Below, piece after piece: positions 46,719 to 59,299 of a stretch of DNA of 64,000 bases. Made by a program: the position numbers and the translations under genes. The notes beneath the pieces were generated by a model. It was not told the origin of the DNA. It ran no database searches and worked only from the letters and a program-made list of their open reading frames with translations. Positions within the stretch are counted from its first letter, which is position 1, and each line of letters begins with the position of its first letter. The DNA comes from Apostichopus japonicus (lineage: Eukaryota > Echinodermata > Holothuroidea > Aspidochirotida > Stichopodidae): assembly GCF_037975245.1 (NCBI RefSeq), contig NC_092580.1, forward strand, positions 15,180,001 to 15,244,000, in the 5' to 3' direction.

Positions 46719-46781
46719 AACCCAGTTAACCTTTAAACATAAAGTATACATGTAACAAGAAACTTCACTATAGAATTAAAA
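46719..46781 (-). repeat. 61-bp block, inverted copy 3
   Basis: Same block with one TA insertion (ACTATAGAATT instead of ACTAGAATT). It ends the array, and unique sequence follows. Confidence 0.95.
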
Positions 46782-46784
46782 AAA

Positions 46785-47825
46785 AAACCGTCTTTTTCAC
46801 CTGTCAGCACGTTTAAATTGAACTATATAAAAGAAACCTTGCCGTCTGACAACAACAAAAAAGGCAATATTATGCAACATTAGTACTTTGGCTTACCGAA
46901 CAGAAGATCGTCTCTTCAGTTCTAGTGGACATCTTTAAGGAGGTCACTTCAACCTCTGCATATTCTAGGCTGAGACAGTATCGCGTTGAGAACTTTGCGA
47001 TCTACATTCAACGAAATCTTCATTACTTAACGAAAGTCAGAAAATCCTCTCATGAAAAGTCCTCCATGTTCCTTTAGAGCAAAGGTATACAATCTAATAC
47101 GATGCGTTCCGTATATGATCTATAGTGGTTCAGATTTTTTTTTTCTTGTAAATATATGGGCATAAAGTACTGCTTGTTGTAACAGTGAAGGATATCTTAC
47201 ACATTTCCAGTGTACTATATTACGTAAATGACGTAAATTGCAAACACTGAATCTTTGAAAGTTGTGTGTAAAGGAGTTCAAGAACACAAAGATTTACTTT
47301 AATTTGTTCTGGGATTCCATTGAATTTAGAAAAGACTTCAAGAACATCGTCTTGTATTTTGCTTTGAAAAAAAAAGAAATCTTGATTTTTTTTTGGTGTG
47401 TGTATATAAGACCAAGGTTAGCTATATGGCGTGAGACCGATAAAGCTAGGAAAATCTTTTAGATATTACTAACTATAAAGTTATCACATGTACTAGCTAA
47501 AGGTATCACATGTACTAACAAAAGGTATCACATGTTATTGGGGGATAAGATTGGTAGAGAAAATATGTTATATGTAGGCGACCTCAACTGATTTCACGCA
47601 CTGATGTTGAGATGAACATGGTGCACCTCTTTGCCAAATAAACTAGTACATGCATATATAAATATTTACACTGAAACTGAGATTTTTTATGCGCGATCAT
47701 GATAAAAAAAAAAAACTTTCGAATATTTGAGTGTTATAATAAATAAAGTCATGCATAACTTGTTTTCTCTTAAAAACAGCAAAGTTTTGCATACGCATAG
47801 GAGTTGATCAATTAAGATGCATTTT
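46785..47825. other. No gene seen
   Basis: There is a short triplicate of AAAGGTATCACATGT-like units near 47480-47540. Frames are 66 codons or shorter. Confidence 0.5.
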
Positions 47826-47829
47826 AATA

Positions 47830-48074
<245 letters not shown>

Positions 48075-48670
48075 CAAAAGACATACCAAAGTATTCCTCT
48101 TTTCAGCAAAACAAACTGTTTGCTTGATCATATCTTATATTTCTGTAAGTAGGTTTGACATTTTGTTAAATAAGTGACGTCATCGGTCACCAAGCACGTA
48201 AGAGGTAAAGTATATTGGCATCTCTTTATGGTTCTCGTGTTATCATTAATAAATCAATAAAAGTTAGGCACGGTTAAATACGTTACATTCCAAATCTTAC
48301 ATCATGCAACATCTGCAAAATACCACAGCACGATTTAATAAATGAAAGAAACGACTGGAGGAGAACGTTTAACACGTAAACCAAACTTCAGTGGTTTAGT
48401 GATACCATAGATAGAGACTGCCTGGTTCAATTATTCTAAACACAAATATAGTATAAACAAAGATATTCACTATCATAAACAAACGTCTAACTTCATTTAC
48501 AAACTAAATTGAAAAAAATTAATTCCTCTATTGCGACCTCAGCTATTTCCGAAATGGTTGAGGTTAGGTAAATAGGATAAATAAATTGTTCCCCTGATTA
48601 TTCAAACAAACGGTGACACTTGTGAACTCGGTTGAAATTAAATTGGATCATGCCAGTTCATTTATAGAGG

Positions 48671-48785
48671 GATTTGATTTGATTTGATTTGATTTGATTT
48701 ATTTGATTTTCCACTGGATATATACATGTGGAGGGAAGTCCTCTAAAAAGCCAATTCAGGCTTAACAAGGTAAAGGACTCCCAGG
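48671..48785 (-). mobile_element. LINE-type 3' end with hairpin and (AAATC)n tail
   Basis: On the minus strand a CTTT pyrimidine tract (complement of about 48784-48806) precedes CCTGGGAGTCC. Then come GTTAAGCCTG and AGGCTT-like arms, AGAGGACTTCCC, and a tail AAATC repeated six times (complement of 48671-48700). The GGGAGTCC...GGACTTCCC stem and the order of parts match 59115-59221. Microsatellite tails are typical for CR1/L2-like LINEs. Only the 3' untranslated end is present. Confidence 0.55.
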
Positions 48786-48809
48786 AAAGAAAGAAAGAAA
48801 GAAAGGGAA

Positions 48810-50580
48810 AACAATGGGATTACGATTCTTTTTGATCCGAATCGTACTGTGGAATATGTCGGGAGATACCATTCATATAGAAACATTGATCCGCTTGACC
48901 AACTTAAAGCCGCTGCTTGTGTTTGCACGCGAGGAGTTTAAAGCAGACGTTTGCGTTTCGTGTTTTTAGTTTTCAGAATATTTAACCAACCGACCATTAA
49001 TCAGATTAGAAATGATCAAATTAGTTAAGCCTATATCTTGGATTATTGTACCACTTGACTATTTAGTAGTAAATGAGTGACAATTGAATTCAAATTGAGG
49101 AATTTTCGTTGCACCACATTCACTTCTCATATCAGTGTTCATCATATTAATTAACAGATGATATTACCATATCGCGATCAATTCCGTTAATTATCAAAAT
49201 AAATATGACTTTAGTTCACTAGGCTAAAAGGTCCTTAGGTGCAGGTTTTCTGAAAGCCTTACCTATATGCATATAAGCATCGTGGTGAATCTACATTAAA
49301 CTTCAACTCTGAAGACAAATTGCTGGCTTTATACGTATAGTTTAAATGTGAAAACAGGCCCGCTGCTTGAATACAAAATCTTAAAGCATACATTTTATAG
49401 CTGAATGTAACACAGTTTTGTGGTTCCATAATACTCCTAATGCGGCAGACACCACAAATAAAGCTGGTATAGGTCCAGCGCTGTCCGATTTCATTGTCCT
49501 TGTTTAATCGTTTCCTTTTCTTGTTAGGCGGTGGAGGGGAGGGGGAGAGGGGCTAATGGTTTATTAAAAAAATATTATTATTAATATAGTTCTCTGTAAA
49601 TAGTGTCTGCTTCTCCCCTCCATACTGACACCGCTAGCGCATGTACTCGATATGTCTTCTGACAGGATAAAGAGCTGTAAAGATATAATATTCCAGTGTG
49701 TATATTGTTCACCGTAACATATGTGTTTTACACCATCCTTGTTATACCATCCAATAACACATAGCTGCCTCAACCCCAAGTGTCACCGTAGTTAGGGATT
49801 TATTTTTGAAACAGAACTCACGGACCTTATCAATTATTACTTGAACTGAACTTCAACTTGATAGGTGCTTGTAAGAATGGACAAGGGACAAATATAAACT
49901 CTGGTCACCGCAGGCGCGTGATATTTAACACTGCTCATGCAAAAGGCACGGTCAAGAATAAATTGAAGCATGCCTAACGAGCGAAATTGAATCCGTTTAA
50001 AGAGACACATATCGTTAGACTAATTATGAGTACCCCCTAGGGGCCAGTAAAAAGGTGACAGAATGGTCAGTCAGTAAATGAACATATAATAGAAGGGAAA
50101 CAAACAGAACGTTCGTTACTACAACAAACACAACATTGTACTTTCTGGGGGCATTTGATATATCGTCTTACTTTCGAAAAGTACATTGGAAAGTTGGTTT
50201 ATTCATAGATAAAGAAAGAGAGGTTAATGGCATGAAATGTGAAAATGAGAAATCAAACAGTTTCATGTTATTAACTCTTTTCTTTCGCGTTAAGTTAAAC
50301 ATAATTTTAATAATGATATATCAAATTGAATTGTATATGGATACCATGAAGTGTGTCCTTATAGTCGTAACAGCATGTGGATATTTGATTAAACAAACAA
50401 GAATAATTGTAGTCAGCATTTATTAAATTTACTATTTCAATGATGTCTTGAACATATTCCACATCTCGTATAGTAACTATACGGAGGCTTGTAACTCCAG
50501 GTTCATATAACATAATGGATGTTTTACAGTTTGCATGTAATGTGAATAATAATACAAAATATGTAGTTTTCATTAATCTT
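48810..50580. other. No gene seen
   Basis: A GGAGGGGAGGGGGAGAGGGG patch lies near 49531-49552. The 96-codon frame at 50136-50426 is unrecognised. Confidence 0.5.
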
Positions 50581-50581
50581 C

Positions 50582-50584
<3 letters not shown>

Positions 50585-50634
<50 letters not shown>
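50585..50634. repeat. (TA)n microsatellite
   Basis: A nearly pure TA array of about 48 bp, immediately left of the dispersed repeat. Confidence 0.95.
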
Positions 50635-50635
<1 letters not shown>

Positions 50636-51035
50636 CAGTGGAAATATGTGATGTCATATGGGCAAATGATCTTCAAAAGTTTGACATAAACTATATAAAC
50701 TATAATCTTCTTGTATACTTATCCTTGAAACCTAATACATTTGGAGTGCTTGCATAGCTGTCAAAGTTCTCTGTATTTAGAATTTCATGAACATGTATCC
50801 TTTTTATATAAATAGTCTATTCCTCTGTGGATACATGAATGACAAATATTAAAGAAAAACAAAGACATTTTCAGCTGAATTGCCCTGATGACGTCATCCA
50901 TTCTGCTATTGCCAGATGCATTAACAAAAATATCACAATTTTATTTTTATCTAATTTGCAATCCACAATGCATATATGAGGGCGTGATTTTCGCCTACAG
51001 ATTCAGAAAAGTTTCAGCAATTTTTACTTAGCGAT
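50636..51035 (+). repeat. Old dispersed repeat, copy 2 (without the MITE)
   Basis: It matches the two halves of 18065-18890 in order. The motif CTTGAAA at 50724-50730 corresponds to the MITE insertion site in the first copy and is uninterrupted here. It also contains TGACGTCA (50889-50896), where the first copy has CATGACATCAT. Borders and family are unknown. Confidence 0.65.
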
Positions 51036-54000
51036 CTGAACTTGAGTCACCAAGAATATATCCGGTTAAACCAATCAGAAGGGAATTTCGTAACGAGAGT
51101 TTCAGGTCACATTTACATAGAGAGGAATAAATAAACATGGTCTATTTTGTCAGTTACCGAGTGTCCTTGGCCCGTGAAGTACGCATAACTGACATTGATA
51201 TGTAGCTCAAATACCGCATGCTTGCATCGTTGGTTTGAATTCTTTTAATTCTCCGATTTAATCAGTCAATCAGAGAAGGTCGTGAGTTTACGCTGCACTG
51301 GTAAACGTATCTAAGTTATCATTTCCTATATTAATTTACATAGGACGCACAGGCTTAAACACTGTATGGCAGCTTTAAAGGCTGTCACATTCATTACATT
51401 GACCTTCTCGAAAGCTGCCTTATTGCGTTGAGTTTTGTACCACCCGTTCGGTATCTTACTAGGTCGTCAGGCTTTGCGAGAGAGCGGGGTCAGACAGGGG
51501 CGGGGGGGGGGGGATTAGAGCCCCTCGGACCCGGGATCAATTGGGGCTATGGGGAAATACCGGATAAAGACAATATACCGTCTTTTTCATGATATTAAAA
51601 ATGGCAACATTTCACGACTTCAAAAAGGGAACCCGCAAACATTGTCCCAAGGCATCGTCCTGCCCTCGACAACCTCGCCCCCTCCCTCGTGCGACTGTTA
51701 CAGGGGGAATAACGTTGGTGAAATTATCATATCTGTCTTAAAATGTTCAAGTTGTACTAGGTATGATTAAATTAAATATAAACCTCACAAGTTTGGAAAT
51801 GAAACCAACAAATATTTTCATGAAAGTTGTGGGACACACAATTTTCTGTTTTGGAATGTAAGGTGTATGCATGGCTCTCTAAGTAGGAGCATACCACTCG
51901 GCTGTTATCAGATGCTTAGTTAGATTGCGGGTTATCCAGTTAGAAGGCATATATGTTATCATCTTCAGATAGCCTCACAATTCCATGTATAACTGGGTAT
52001 ACGAGTGTGCTTTATAGTAGGCCCATACATGCTTGTTATATGAAAGTTGTGTTGACTTTAGGAAATCTGCGGTGTTAAAGGCAAACGCTGCCTACTGAAG
52101 TCTCTTTCGAACAATAAACCTTTTCTGTGAAGTTCAAACCGAAGTTGAGACACTAAATTCAAATTTATTTCAAATTTCTATATATTGGGGAACATTTTCG
52201 CTGCAGCAGAACACGTTAAGTTGCAAACACAGCCTAATGTTTCAAAGATGCGTCATAATAACTTTATTTAATTTGTCACCAGATGCACTAACTTATATAA
52301 AATTATTACTGTGTGTATAATATTTCGTGTAATATTTACACTATACGAAAAGGTCTTTCTCCTTGTAGAAAGCTTATTAACTATATAGGCTATATGCAGT
52401 CTGAGATCGAACAGCTTCCTCACCGTGGGGTACTGAACTATCCCTCTGTACGATCTATAATAACGTTTAGAAAATTCCGTATAACAATATCGAAATACCA
52501 CCAGCAACCTTTTCGGGTTCAATGGCAAAAAAAAAAAGACATGTCAAAACTCAGTCCAGGTTGCATGTTCGACATGCATAAGTGTATGTTTCTCGTATAT
52601 GTATAATTACCATCATTCTAACACGAGGATCGGAGTTTCTCTATCTATTGACAAACTCAATCAAACCGTGAAGCTGTATTAGCTGGCACTTATATGAATA
52701 TAAATTCATTCTTTCGCGATTAGTAAACAAAAAAATTCATACGAAAGCCGTTCGACATTTATTTATTTTTTCTTCTTCTGCTTCCGTCTAGAATAGTATA
52801 ATACACGTACATAGCAGGTTTTGAATAGTAATCACAATTACTTTCAAAGAATTTACAAAAACCCGTATGAATTTTTGGTTATTGTTGAAATATGTGAATG
52901 CCACAAGATGTTTAAAGTTTTCGATTCGAGGGAATCGATTTTTAATAAATTTCACAGTCTTAGGTTCAAACCCCTCATGTCTCGTTTCAATAAGTTTTAG
53001 GTGAGAATTTTTACGGTAAAAATTCTTCATTCTGAGTCAACCGTGCAATATATGCTCATACATGAATGTATATGTACACGTCAACCCAGGCAGTCATGTA
53101 TGATGGGGCTGTTTAAAGTTAGTTATTCTATAATAACCATTTAATTAAATACATATACCATATCGGTATTTCATAAATTTCTAATTCGTTTCAAATTCCA
53201 GTATGGTATAATCATATAGTTGTGTCTCCGGTGTATATAGGCCCACTGGATGGTTAACTGTGGAATGCAGTGGTATCACAAAACTTAATCCAACGGTTAT
53301 AAACGAGAACTGCATTTGCCTGCAAATACGCAGTATTGTTGTGCGTGTGAAGTGATTGTAGTAAATATTAGGAAGAACATTTCGGTTGTTCATAGCGTAA
53401 GTTTTTGGGCGGACAACACACCAGGGAGTATAGTCATTTAGGTACCTACAAAGTGAGGGCGCTCATGAGCGCCGTGACAGGCTCAGAATTAGTTGGTTAC
53501 GCAGCTAGCCTCTGAAACTGCAATTGTACAGAGACTATATGAAACTTTAAGTTCAACGTCCAGTCATGTAGTTATCGTTCACTTGCCAGTAATGTCAATA
53601 TTGTAGCGCGCACGCGCACTACAATAAATACAGCACAATTAGCATACGTTTCGATGTTACGTAATCAGTGACGGGACAACCATCCATTATGATTGTGTGT
53701 GTTTTTTGTGCGTTTGGGGAAGGGGCGTATAGCTAGACTGCTTTCTTTACGAGTGCCCAATACTTATCTAGGGCTGTGACTGGGGCCGGGGGAGGGGGGG
53801 CAGTGGGTGGGTGTAGTAGAACCTATATTCTGTAATTCGTATATAATGGCAAGTTGATAAGTAGATTCTGTTTTTAACGTTGTTGGCAATGTATGAAAAT
53901 AAAGTCTGACTGCAGACTATATGATGCCTCAGGTATAAAGATTCGGCGGAGCGGGAAGAAAGGATTACAAGAATGCAATACTTCCCTCGTTTCTCTTATG

Positions 54001-54940
54001 ATGGCTTTGACTTGAAACTTCTCATATTTCCTTCAAAAGCATGGAGATAAATGCTTTAAAACATTGTATTCCAATTGATTTCAAAGTGCTTAAAAAAGCT
54101 GCTTGCTGGTCAAATTCAACATTTTGTATCTTCTCTCCTTATTATGCGAGGATGTGTTGTGTGATAATTTTTGTGTGCAACACAGATCACATTTTGCAGC
54201 CTAAAAGGCGCAGTTACAGATGCCAGTGTGCAATCAAGTGTCGTACATAGACGAATGCATTTACAGGACCAGGGGTTTATTATAGTTCTTCATGTTTGGT
54301 CATATTAGACCTCTGCGTGTAAAACTCATGCTATTTCGGGCTATTGATTACTATCGTTCTTTTCCTTTACGTTATCAATACATCTCCCCCCCCCCCACCC
54401 CTCCGTTACCCCGCCTCTTCTATATAACTCATTTAATGCATTTCTCTATCTGTCGTACGAAAACGGTTCACATGCATGATTGACATGGTCACATTATCTC
54501 TGCTTTTCAATTAAGTTACAAGCCGAGAGAAACTTTGAGGGAGTTTTCATTCCTAATCTGGACTGCGTATAATGAAAGAAACCGAGCATTGTGTGTATTT
54601 ATAGCAGACGTCCCCGTAACCAAGACAACCGTTCAATTTTGACCATTTATCAATTTGGTTGACCTTTTGAAATGCCATTAATGATCACTGGTAAACATTC
54701 GTCAACCTCCGCGTAAAAAAAGTAAATCTTCACAGTTGTATAAACATTTTAAGAGTACAACTTAGTTTAAAGTCGTTTTCGTGATGAGTTGTTCGTTCCC
54801 CTGTATACCCGACAAACAGCTTACCATCATTTTAGGCCTACTCAATGCTTTCTGATAGTATGGCACATTTTACTCCTCAAAATGTTCTGAGAGGTTATAT
54901 TTCTGCTTTGTTTGGTACTTTCAACGGGGAATACTCTACA
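51036..54940. other. No gene seen; G/C runs and a palindrome
   Basis: G12 near 51502-51513, G-rich GGGGGAGGGGGGGC near 53790-53803, C11 near 54386-54396. Frames reach 97 codons (52313-52606) without recognisable domains. Confidence 0.45.
53458..53473. repeat. Perfect 16-bp palindrome GGCGCTCATGAGCGCC
   Basis: A GC-rich perfect palindrome in AT-rich surroundings. It could be a protein-binding site or part of a short inverted-repeat element. Confidence 0.85.
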
Positions 54941-54941
54941 C

Positions 54942-55075
54942 CAGGGTTTCCCTAACTCAGTTATGCCCCCACGAAACCCCTGTGGATGTCAGAGTTGTCC
55001 ACGAACCCCCAACTTTTCGAGACACGATCTGAGTCATTATTATACTATAATACGCATAACAGTGTTTCGTAAAAG
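54942..55075 (+). mobile_element. Left terminus of a Charlie-like hAT element, partial
   Basis: CAGGGTTTCCCTAACTCAG followed by CCCCCACGAAACCCCTGTGG and CCACGAACCCCC fits the CAGGGGTTC(T/C)CAA...ACGGACCCCC pattern of Charlie/hAT termini (recalled family pattern). No matching right end was seen within the window. Confidence 0.4.
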
Positions 55076-55079
55076 ATCA

Positions 55080-56105
55080 AGTTCATAGTGTAATATTGAA
55101 CTGGTATATCTTGTTAAAACAGGCTAGTGACTGCATGTTGTCACTCAACAACAATTTTCAAGCATGAATTTATGCTAACTTTGCTTTGTCTCGGGCAAAA
55201 TGGAGGTCAATTGGAATTTCCAAAATACTTTGGCCAACCTTTCAGTTATTTTCTTAGCTCTTTATCTTCACGACGTACTGGCATGCGTACATCAACTTCA
55301 CCAAAGTCATGCGGCCTGTGTCTGTTTCATAATTCACATGCACGGTACGGTTCTACTATGGCAACATATGCTTATGGAACGCGAAAACAGTTAGTCGATA
55401 GGTACGGAACAATCCTGCCAAGATTTGATACGGGAACTGTCTTTAGCAGGATTTCTATGCGTATGATTGGGGAGTGCGGGAAGAAGGAGAGGGGGGGGGG
55501 GGGGTGATTTAGTTATACCTCTGGAGCAAAGACAACATTTTTGTTTAAAAGGGGAATCATTGTTCATCTTCTTTCCAGCCCAGCTAGAATTTAAGTCGAT
55601 ATAGAATACGCACACGGTGTAAACCTTATACTATACATCGGGACATGCGGAAATCTAGGCGCAGTGGATATTAGTGGATATTATTAGTAAGAGTTAATCT
55701 GAAGTTGTCGGCAAGTACACCCAACCTTAAAGGAGGCACAAACCGACCCCCCCCCCCCCTCCGAACTTTATAAATTATATGACAGAGATCGTTGCGCAGA
55801 ACAACTCCAGACACAGCTAAGGTCATACATGTAGAGGGCTTTAATAGTTTAGATTCAAAATTCGCAAAAGCCATCTACATTTTACAGAAAATAAACAGTT
55901 GACAAAATATAAAGAAAGAGAATGAAGAACCAAAATTCAAGCACGTCTGGCTTGATGATTTCATATTTAGACTTGATCAAGTCGTTTGGGCTTGTGTGGG
56001 TAAAATGAATATCATATCCGTGAAATTTCCAAAACTGAATAAGATTTTTCCTAAACTGTTTAGGGAGCGGTTGTTCATGACTGTAACTCCTTGAAGTTCA
56101 AATTT
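55080..56105. other. No gene seen; G14 and C13 runs
   Basis: G14 at 55491-55504 and C13 at 55747-55759. A 126-codon frame (55127-55507) ends in the G run and has no domain. Confidence 0.45.
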
Positions 56106-56109
56106 TGGA

Positions 56110-56343
56110 GCTTTGGCAGTAGACTATTTGTACTTCGGCAGTAGACTATTTTGTATACTTTGGCTGTCGGCGACTATATGTACTTTGGCAGTAGACTATT
56201 TGTACTTTGGCAGTAGACTTTTTTGTATACTTTGGCTGTCGGTGACTATTTGTACTTTGGCAGTAGACTATTTTTTTCTTTGGCAGTAGACTATTTTGTA
56301 CTTTGGCAGTAGACTATTTGTACTTTGGCAGTAGACTATTTGT
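56110..56343 (+). repeat. 22-25-bp minisatellite, ten units, with higher-order pattern
   Basis: The common unit is TACTTTGGCAGTAGACTATT plus TG. A longer variant ends TTTTGTA, and a divergent one reads TTTGGCTGTCGGCGACTAT. The order is common, longer, divergent, then the same three again, followed by four common units. A three-unit block was therefore duplicated before the single unit expanded. Confidence 0.9.
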
Positions 56344-56344
56344 T

Positions 56345-59110
56345 GAAATCTTAAGTGATTAAGTTTGACTCTTTAGCATATTTATGGGCCCATTACTGAT
56401 AACTGATGTCTCTGATTTCCCGATTTAAAGTTTTACCGAATTATCCATATGAATGACTGTATATATGAATCATATATAATTGTGGCTCACTCCAGAGGGG
56501 ACATTTTTTGGGAATGAGGCCACACCGAAGTGAACCAACTTATGTACTCTGGCTAGCTGTTATCTGGTTTATGGTGCTAAAACTTCAAAGTCCTTTTATT
56601 GTTTTGTTGTAAAGTCAGACACCGTGGTTCAGTGCGTGGGATATGCGTGGGATAAATGCAGGAAAATAAAGTCATGGCTTTGCATAATTTCATGAGGCCA
56701 GTTAACAATTATGCCAGTTCATAATTCTTTATATGGCTTATGATTTAAAGAGTATAAAATGTATGTAAACCTTTGCAGGGGAGACTTCAATAATGTTCTA
56801 AACTTTCGACAAAATTGGTCGTTCTTGCTAACAAATTTAATTCGTAAATGAAAATCTTTGGATATAACAAATTCTAATCCCCAAGTCATTCGGGGTTTTA
56901 TATTTCCTAAAGAATATATTGTGCAAAGGCTACTATGTTTGTATATAATATGGCTAGTTGAATATAGTAATCTCTTCACATAGGCTCATTCATGTCGTTT
57001 TACGGCGATCATAATGCCCTGTGTTCTTAAATATACATAGGCATACATTAATAATCATCTTTATCTTTGTATGTGTAGTTATTACAACCATCATGGCGGC
57101 GTTTGTACAGTCAGTGGTTATCTCAATACTAAAAAAAAGCTGAAAACAGGTTTTGTACTGCTTTTTCGTTGACCTATATAACAGTTTTATGAAATGAACT
57201 ATAACAGAGAAAATAAAAGAAGATCAAAACAACGACCGATGAAGGCCGAAAAAGGCCGAAGAGCACGACATGATTGATAAGAAAGGTCTGTGGTGCGACT
57301 TGACCACTGTGAAACATCAATCTACCTCACACGATTATGTGAGATAACAGATGATGAAAGCACCCTTGCTCTAGATCGAATTAACGCTAATGTGGCGGCA
57401 TAAGATGAAACACTGGGTCGCCGCCATACATCTTGCATGAAAACACCGTGGAAAAAAAAAAGGTTAAGACACAGGCTTCATTTGTAACAGGACACGAAAT
57501 ATTTCAGACTTTAACGAAGTTATATCAAACAAAGCAATCAGTTATATAGGCCTTATACTATACACGCCGCACGTAGGTGCTCTTCGTTATACGTTGTTCT
57601 GATTAGACTCATTTGATCATATACAAACGCCGATCAAGCGTTTTGGAATATTTTATCTTTAAATAAGTCATTATAACAGGACATACTTTGATTTACTTTA
57701 CTTTATTAAATGAGAATTACTTGGGGCTGATTATCAAGGCATGGAGGGTCAGTAAATAGGTGGGGTCATAGGTAGGCTATCATGTACAGTTATATATCGA
57801 TGTTGTTTTCATACCTGAATTCGTGTATAGATTATTAAACATATGGAAGTGTACAAAGTAAGGATGCCATAGACAAGCATTGAGTCAGTGACATAGCAGT
57901 CATCAATATTAATACTGGGGATGGGGGGGGGGGGCGAGTCTAATTACTTCGTTGTCATATTTAGCATAAACGGTGCATCTATACCCCTTATAATGTAATG
58001 GAGTCCATTTGTAATGTGCTTCACAAGACGAAAATTGTTTCACTTCCCCGGGAAAAATCGCCGAATATGCCTATACCTCCATACAAAACAAAACAAAATA
58101 GTGCCACAGTACAGAAACAGGTTTGTGCTATATTCCATGGTAGCTACATATATAGGTGAGCTGTAATATATATGTGTTACTGTTACAGTTTAGAATGGCT
58201 AATAAAGCACGGGTCTATTATGTTAGTGTAATGCAGTTCAGTAAGATACCGTTAAGCGTATAGCCTACATGCTGGATGTATGCTTAATATATAGTGCAAT
58301 ACTGTATATACTAACTGATAGTAAAATAGGCTACAACGTGCATGCTGGTTAACTGCACTGAACATAGACTACAGTAGTAGGACCTATGGTATCAACTCAA
58401 GAAGGCCTTTATACGATGACTATATCCTATACTTTTCGTTTATATTATTCAGAAATATAACATAAATATAATACACGTTGTATAAAGTCGGCTTGGATAA
58501 ATGGAATGCTTGTTAGAAACAAAAGAAGCATTGACCCCACCCCCCCCCCCCCCCCGTTCACACACATGCACACACCCCTTAATCATAAGTAGAACTAAGA
58601 GAAATTCTACGATTATTATAGGTAGCCTACATTTATCAAAATATGAATGTATGTATTCTCAAAAGTGATCTTCCTGTTTGAAAAGACAGTGAAATATTTA
58701 TTCAACAAGTGACATGATATCATGCAGTTATATGATAGTAATTGTGTTTATCATAGTATCAAGTTGATAATGTACAAGTGCAAGTTATGCATATATAGTA
58801 AAGTGTAAAAATCCATATATATTTCGACCTGCATAAAGAATTGGACGGTAATGTCAACTAGATTTCATGGTATTATAAATTACACTGGGCATGAAAAGTA
58901 GTTAACTATTCTATTTAGATATTCGGGAAATATCATTTGTTGTTTTGCTTTTCGAAACCTGCTAATGTGAGTGGCTTTTTCCCCCGCTTAATCTGAGAGC
59001 TGAATTATACCTGGTTAGTTAAAAACCACAAAGTCATTAGGATATTATTACTGTATATGTAATCCTTACGTATATACTGTATTATTTATTTGTACATTTT
59101 TTTTTTCATT
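56345..59110. other. No gene seen
   Basis: G12 near 57923-57934 and C16 near 58540-58555. ATGGCGGCG at 57093 has a good start context, but its frame stops after 15 codons. An 86-codon minus frame (56719-56979) is unrecognised. Confidence 0.45.
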
Positions 59111-59114
59111 TTTT

Positions 59115-59221
59115 CCAGGGAGTCTCCTACTTTGTTAAGTCTTTTCAAGGCTTTATAGGAGACTTCCTTTCCCATTGTACACAATTGTCGATAAAACAAA
59201 TAAATGAATTAAAAAAAAAAA
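59115..59221 (+). mobile_element. LINE-type 3' end with hairpin and A-rich tail
   Basis: A T-rich tract runs into CCAGGGAGTCTCCTAC. Then come TTGTTAAGTC, CAAGGCTTTA, TAGGAGACTTCC, AACAAATAAATGAATT and a run of A. The stem GGAGTCTCCTA with TAGGAGACTTCC is strong. The layout equals that of the minus-strand fragment at 48671-48785. Only the 3' end is present. Confidence 0.55.
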
Positions 59222-59256
59222 CACAGTAAGAGAGCTGACCTAACATGTCGACTGCA

Positions 59257-59290
59257 ACTGACTGACTAACTGACAGACAGACAGACAGAT
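59257..59290. repeat. (ACTG)n / (ACAG)n microsatellite
   Basis: ACTGACTGACTAACTGACAG followed by ACAGACAGA. Confidence 0.85.
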
Positions 59291-59299
59291 GATGAAAAA

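Noticed and set aside
57093-57140. ATGGCGGCG start in good context as a gene start
   Set aside because: The frame ends after 15 codons with TGA. No donor site or downstream support.
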